Of a stretch of DNA of 64,000 nucleotides, positions 59,084 to 64,000 are shown in pieces. The position numbers were made by a program, and so were the translations under genes. Each line of letters opens with the position of its first letter. Within the stretch, counting starts at the first letter, position 1. This DNA comes from Paraescarpia echinospica (taxonomy: Eukaryota; Annelida; Polychaeta; Sabellida; Siboglinidae), in assembly GCA_020002185.1 (NCBI GenBank), contig CM034531.1:89802288-89866287 (forward strand), written 5' to 3'. The notes under the pieces are model-generated. The model saw nothing but the letters and a program-made list of their open reading frames with translations, did no database searches and had not been told where the DNA came from.

Positions 59084-62000
59084 CATGGCATCACAGGAGA
59101 ACCTCCTCATGACAGACACACATATGATGACTACGAGGACGAATGTATCCTGACTGTGGAAACTGATGCTGTGCACTCCGTGTCGACTGGTCTGCTATAC
59201 ACAGAAATGCTACTGTCTGACGGAAAGCCGTTGAGGATGCAAATTGACAGTGGAGCTACCGTCAATGTCATGCCGGCAAAGCATGTTGGCTCTGCCAAGG
59301 GTGTACAAGAAAGCGACCTTGAAGCCACTGGACAAATGCCGACTGCATCTAGTAAACCCGGTCAACAACAACATATATCAAGTGAAGTTTCAAGTAATTG
59401 AAGAAAACCTTGTCTCTCTACTCAGCAGGAAGGCTGCAGAAAAGATGAATCTGATCACCGTCAACTACTCCAACTTCAAGCAACCACACGCTGTCTGCAA
59501 GTCGAACTGTGGACGCTTGCCAGGCTCCGTTAGCCTGAAGACTGAAGACGGAGCGAGACCATTACAATGTCCCCCACGACGGGTGCCAATAGCACTACAG
59601 AGCAAACTACAACAAGAACTGGAAGAATTCGTGAAAATCAAGGTAATCATTCCTGTCAGGGAATCGACTGAATGGTGCTCCCAAATCTCGGTACAGACAA
59701 ACAAAAATTGCCAACTACGCATCTGCATCGACCCGAGGCCACTGAATGAAGCTCTACGAAGGGAGATGTATCTTCTGCTGACAATCGAAGACGTCCTCCC
59801 GGAGCTATCTAACGCCAAAGTGTTCAGCAAAGTAGACTTATCACACGGCTACTGGCACTGTGAACTCGACGAGGCAAGCAGTTACCTCACAACCTTCATA
59901 ACTCTGCCATTCAGCACGAAAGTCAGCTCTAAAATATTTCAGAGAAAGCTGAACGAGAGCCTCGCAGGACTCAAGGGAGTCGTATGCGTGGCAGATGACA
60001 TCCTGATCTACGGAGAATCGGACGAAGAACACGATTCCAATCTCAGAAACCTGCTGAAAAGGGGCAAAGAAAACGGCCTGAAACTCAACAAGGACAAGAG
60101 CCTGTTTAAGACCCCACGCCTATATTTCCTAGGTTATGTTGTGACCGACAAAGGACTGAAACCTGATGTGAAGAAGGTAGAAGCTATTCTGCGTATGCCA
60201 AACCCCACGAACGTAGAAGCAGTGCGCCGTCTGCAAGGCATGATCACCTATCTTGCCAAATTTCTTCCACGACTCTCCACAATCATGGAGCCAATACGAC
60301 TACTAACTCGCCAGGACTGCGACTGGGAATGGGGAGAAGAACAACAGACCGCAATGAGCCAACTGAAGAAACTCGTCACCACTGCACCTATGTTGGCATA
60401 CTATGATCCAACAAAGAAACTGACCATCCAGTGTGATGCATCAAGCACCGGCCTTGGTGCAGCACTGATGCAGGACGGCAAACCATCAAGCATATGCCTG
60501 CCGATCGCTCTCAGACACCGAAGTAGGTTATGCACAAATAGAAAAGGAGTGTTTGGCCATAGTCTTCTTTCTCGAACGTTTCCACCAATACACTTTTGGT
60601 CGTGAAACAGTGGTATGCACCGACCACAAGCCGCTTGAGACAATCGTCAAGAAGCCCTTGCACAAAGCACCGAAAAGAATCCAAGGGGTGCTACTTCGAT
60701 TACTACAATATGACATCGAAGTCACCTACAAACGAGGCAAGGAGATGCACATTGCTGATGCTTTATCTCGAGCATATCTCACTGACAGCACTGACAGACA
60801 ATCACAGTTCTCTCAGATTAACGCTGTCAAACATCTGCCAATCGAGCAAACAACACTGAAGAAATTACGTGAAAGAACTGATGCAGATGACACGATGCAA
60901 GCACTTAAAGAGACGATACTGAATGGTTGGCCGGAAAGCAAGGCAGATGTGAATGCACAAATCTCCTCCTACTTCACCATGAGGGACGAACTAGCAGCAC
61001 ACGATGGACTGATTTTCAAAGGGGAACGCGTGATCGTACCACACGGCATGCGCAAGGAAATCAAGCAACGCCTACACCTGTCACACCTGGGAGCTGACAG
61101 TAAGGTACGATGTGCACGAGTGTGTGTATTCTGGCCAGGGATGTCAGCCGACATAAAACATATTGCTGATGATTGTGAAGCCTGCCAGAGCCTAGCTAAA
61201 TCACTACCTAAAGAGACTCTCATGCCAGTCGAAGCAACACGTCCTTGGGAAAGGTTGGAACTGATCTGTTCACCTGGGACGACAAAGAGTACCTGCTCAC
61301 CACTGACTACACCAGTGGCTGGTGGGAAGTTGATCGACTCTACAACACTACGTCTACTGCTGTGATTCGTGCTCTGAAATCACACTTCACTCGCTGGGGA
61401 ACTCCTTCTATACTGATCAGCGATAACGGATCCCAGTACACTGCCGATAAGTTCCTGGAATTCATTGCCGAATGGGAGATCGAACACTGTATGTTCACCT
61501 GGTCACGCAAATGCGAATGGCAGAGCAGAGTCGGGTGTGAAAGCTGCCAAGCACATTATGGAGAAGTGCAAGAGAAGTCAAACTGACCCATTTATGGCGA
61601 TGCTAGAAATTCGCAATACACCAACACAAGGAGCAGGCAGTTGCTCAGCACAGCGCATGCTAAACAGGCGCACGAAGACAATGGTACCAACGACTGAAAT
61701 TCTCCGTAGACCGAGAGGAGAAAATCACCACGAATACGACAAGCTGAAACTGAAGCACAGCCAAGCGATGCAGGCCTACCACTACAACAGAGGCGCTAGA
61801 GACCTACCAGCGTTGGAGGAAGGAGACTCCGTTCGACTGAAACCTTTCCGTCTAGGACAGAAGACGTGGCAGAGAGGAACCGTTGTGACAAGACTGGATG
61901 AAAGGTCGTACGAAGTGGACACCCCCACCGGCACTTACAGGCGCAACCGTGTGCACCTGCGGAAGTGGAATGATCCACCCGCCGTTCAGACACCAGAGCC

Positions 62001-62510
62001 ACCTGACTTGTGTCAACCCGACGAACAAGACCGCGCTCCAACGCCACCGGCGACGCCTCAACCAGCGAGAAGTCTGCCGAGTCCTGTCCAACGTGAAGTC
62101 GTGAACAAAAACCCAAACGTGCCAGTGCGAAAATCAACTCGTGTCTCGAAGCCACCAGTCTATCTCTCCGATTACAATCTTTCGAAGAAATGACTGTGAA
62201 AGAAGTGACATTACAAACACAAAGACATTTCATTATTTAAGTTACCCAAGAAATTGACATTTATTAGCAAAATCGTGACGTATACCCGGCTTAATCTCAA
62301 GTGAACTCTAGTCAATACAGATTACTTTAAAGAAATTATTTTAATAGTTGCTGAAAAGTGTAACGAACATTTGGACTCTAGTATTGCTGAAACATGCGAA
62401 GAACTGTTGGACTCTATAGACAATAATGTTTATGGTACTGATTACATGAACTTGATATTATATTCGCTGCACTGTTCTATCCTCAAAGAAAAGGGGATGT
62501 TAATGATGTT
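59084..62510 (+). mobile_element. Ty3/Gypsy pol, 5'-truncated and frame-broken
   Basis: In order: retropepsin (IDSGATVNVMP at about 59241), reverse transcriptase (LNEALRREMYLL, KVFSKVDLSHGYW, CVADDILIYGE near 59995), RNase H (LTIQCDASSTGLGAALMQ near 60420, CTDHKPLETI), zinc finger and integrase (HLSHLGADS, CEACQSLAKS, then the catalytic aspartates in LTTDYTS and SDNGSQY and the glutamate in NGRAESG), ending in a C-terminal tail at 62193. Gag is absent because the element starts at the palindrome edge. At least four frame breaks (about 59330, 60520, 61255, 61490). A purine tract, AAAGAAAAGGGGATG, at 62487-62501 is the likely polypurine tract, followed by TG and then a truncated LTR. Confidence 0.9.
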
Positions 62511-62529
62511 GATCATTTCGTGTTGATCG

Positions 62530-63860
62530 ACAATTTCATTTAGTATCCTTTATGAAAATGACAACATTTTGTATATCTAATCTACAATGCTCCTTTTCTA
62601 GTGTAACTTCATGTTCTCTAGTCCTTCTATCTTTCTTAACTGAGAAAACAATATTTCTATTAATATTTTATAACCATTCAATATTTTAAACACTTCTATC
62701 TGATCTCCTCTCGATCTCGTGGTCTCTAACGTTGTTAAACCACGTTCTTGTAGGCGTATTTCATATCTGATATCCTCAGTGTTTGTATCATTTTAGTCGC
62801 TCTTCTTGCGATATTGAGTCCGCGCTTGTATATACTATTCTAAATGAACCCTATCTATTGTTTGTACTGCTGTATCATTAGTTCTTTTTTACACGCGATA
62901 TTTCGACAAATTAACCCAAGGATATGATTTCCCTTAGAAGCTGCCATTCCGCACTGCTATGAAACCTTCATATCAGCTTTACTATTTAACCTTAAGTTGT
63001 TTTTCTTTTACAGTAGTATTTATTACAGTACCCCCATTGTATATTGTACATCTTCGTTCCCATGTGCTGTGTGGAGGCATTTACATTTCCCAAAATTGAA
63101 AAAGATTTGCAACTTTTCAGGCCATTTGATCAACCTCCTTGTTATATCATAATCGAAAACGGTGGTACATATTAAGAATAATATAGGTCGCAGTATTGTT
63201 CCCTGTGGTACCCCACTGAAAACTCTATCCAGGTAATTAAATAATTTCCGATGCCATGAGCCTTTAGTTTAAGCAGTAATCGTTGATGTGGCACTTTGTC
63301 GAAAGCTTTTTGAAAATCTAAGTAGATGATATCTAATGGTGATTCCTCGACTACCCACATAGTGACATCTTCCAAAACACATAGCATATTTGTTAAGCAT
63401 GACCTTTTTAGAAACCCATGTTGAGATAGGTTTATAAAGTTATTTTTAACAAGAAAATCCACCGTGTGATCTTTAATTAATCTTTCTAATAATTTGCAAA
63501 TCAGCGATGTTAAACACACTGGTCTATTGTTATCTGACTTGTTTCTCGAACCTTTTTTTAAATAACGGTGTAATGTTTGCTTCTTTCCATTCTAATAGAA
63601 CCACTCACTCCTCCAATGACAAATTGAAAACTGTTGCAAACGGTGTGCTAATTTGTTCTACAATTTCCAATACTAGTTTGGGCGGAAACCCATCCACTCC
63701 AGATTATTTTTATATGCTTCATAGCCCTTATTTTCGTAGCTACAATTTCCGGGGTTACAATTAACTGTCCTGTATAGTCTTATTCTGCCCCTTTGAACTT
63801 AGGTACTCTGGTACTAGCAAGTGCACTAATATCTTCTCAGGTAAACACTGAACTGAAATA
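62530..63860 (-). mobile_element. CR1-like LINE fragment
   Basis: Minus-strand RT pieces including RLIKDHTVDFLVKNNFINLS and FQKAFDKVPHQRLLLKLKAHG (63172-63519) and, at the right, the RT N-terminal region. 3' thumb pieces lie at 62530-63130. Deleted and frame-broken. Confidence 0.85.
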
Positions 63861-63863
63861 CTC

Positions 63864-63906
63864 ATCTTTGTCGTTCAAAACAAAATCTGTTTTGAACGAC
63901 AAAGAT
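63864..63906. repeat. Perfect 19-bp hairpin
   Basis: ATCTTTGTCGTTCAAAACA at 63864-63882, a 5-base loop, then its exact reverse complement at 63888-63906. It lies at the right end of the CR1 fragment. The right side is not CR1, so it may mark another inverted junction. Confidence 0.9.
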
Positions 63907-64000
63907 CACCCATTGTGCTAGTTTTTTTAAGTTCTGCCATCAGGAAGGCGACTGCGGATTTACAAGGCGAGGACGATTCGAATGAGGAGTTCCTTGGTGT

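Overview
The window is nuclear DNA of an intron-containing metazoan, most likely a marine invertebrate and probably a lophotrochozoan. The phylum is my inference from repeat style (CR1-like LINEs whose first protein is an SGNH esterase, RTE-like LINEs, Ty3/Gypsy pol, long CA/TG, TCTG and TATG microsatellites). There is no operon, plasmid or prokaryotic signal. Most long open frames are microsatellite translations, minisatellite translations or antisense shadows.

Layout. (1) 245-8300 and 41082-50000 are two copies of a segmental block. Each carries a minus-strand exon at its left end and a plus-strand gene at its right end of one family of small secreted peptides with eight cysteines in four C-x3-C pairs. 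(2) 8345-9370 is a broken minus-strand NADAR-domain gene. (3) 11472-14290 is an intact two-exon glutamine-synthetase-like (lengsin type) gene, followed by several decayed partial copies reaching 23964. (4) 20480-21790 is a 51-bp minisatellite. (5) 24603-28440 is a nearly full-length CR1-like LINE. (6) 30342-31302 is an RTE-like LINE, followed by a large compound microsatellite. (7) 35454-39020 is a third, intact cysteine-rich peptide gene with the same phase-1 intron. (8) 42780-44334 is a solo LTR with a 5-bp target duplication; the first block preserves its empty site. (9) 51089-53839 and 56333-59083 are arms of a giant, almost perfect inverted repeat of about 2.75 kb per arm. It is built from CR1 fragments and remnants of a third copy of the peptide block, and its right end abuts a 5'-truncated Gypsy pol (59084-62510). 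(10) CR1 debris fills the rest.

The most interesting system is the peptide family: two apparently intact plus-strand block copies (7151-7717 and 48868-49451), one more divergent intact gene (35454-39020), one decayed minus-strand copy (41082-41504) and one minus-strand exon at the left window edge (245-305). All share a 61-nt signal exon or its counterpart and a phase-1 intron before the mature domain; where that domain is visible it has the quadruple C-x3-C pattern. Block copies are arranged head to head, and the giant palindrome lies beside the second. This looks like a secreted-peptide cluster growing by direct and inverted duplication. I cannot name the family; its function is unknown to me. 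The glutamine-synthetase-like locus shows the same pattern of local duplication followed by decay.
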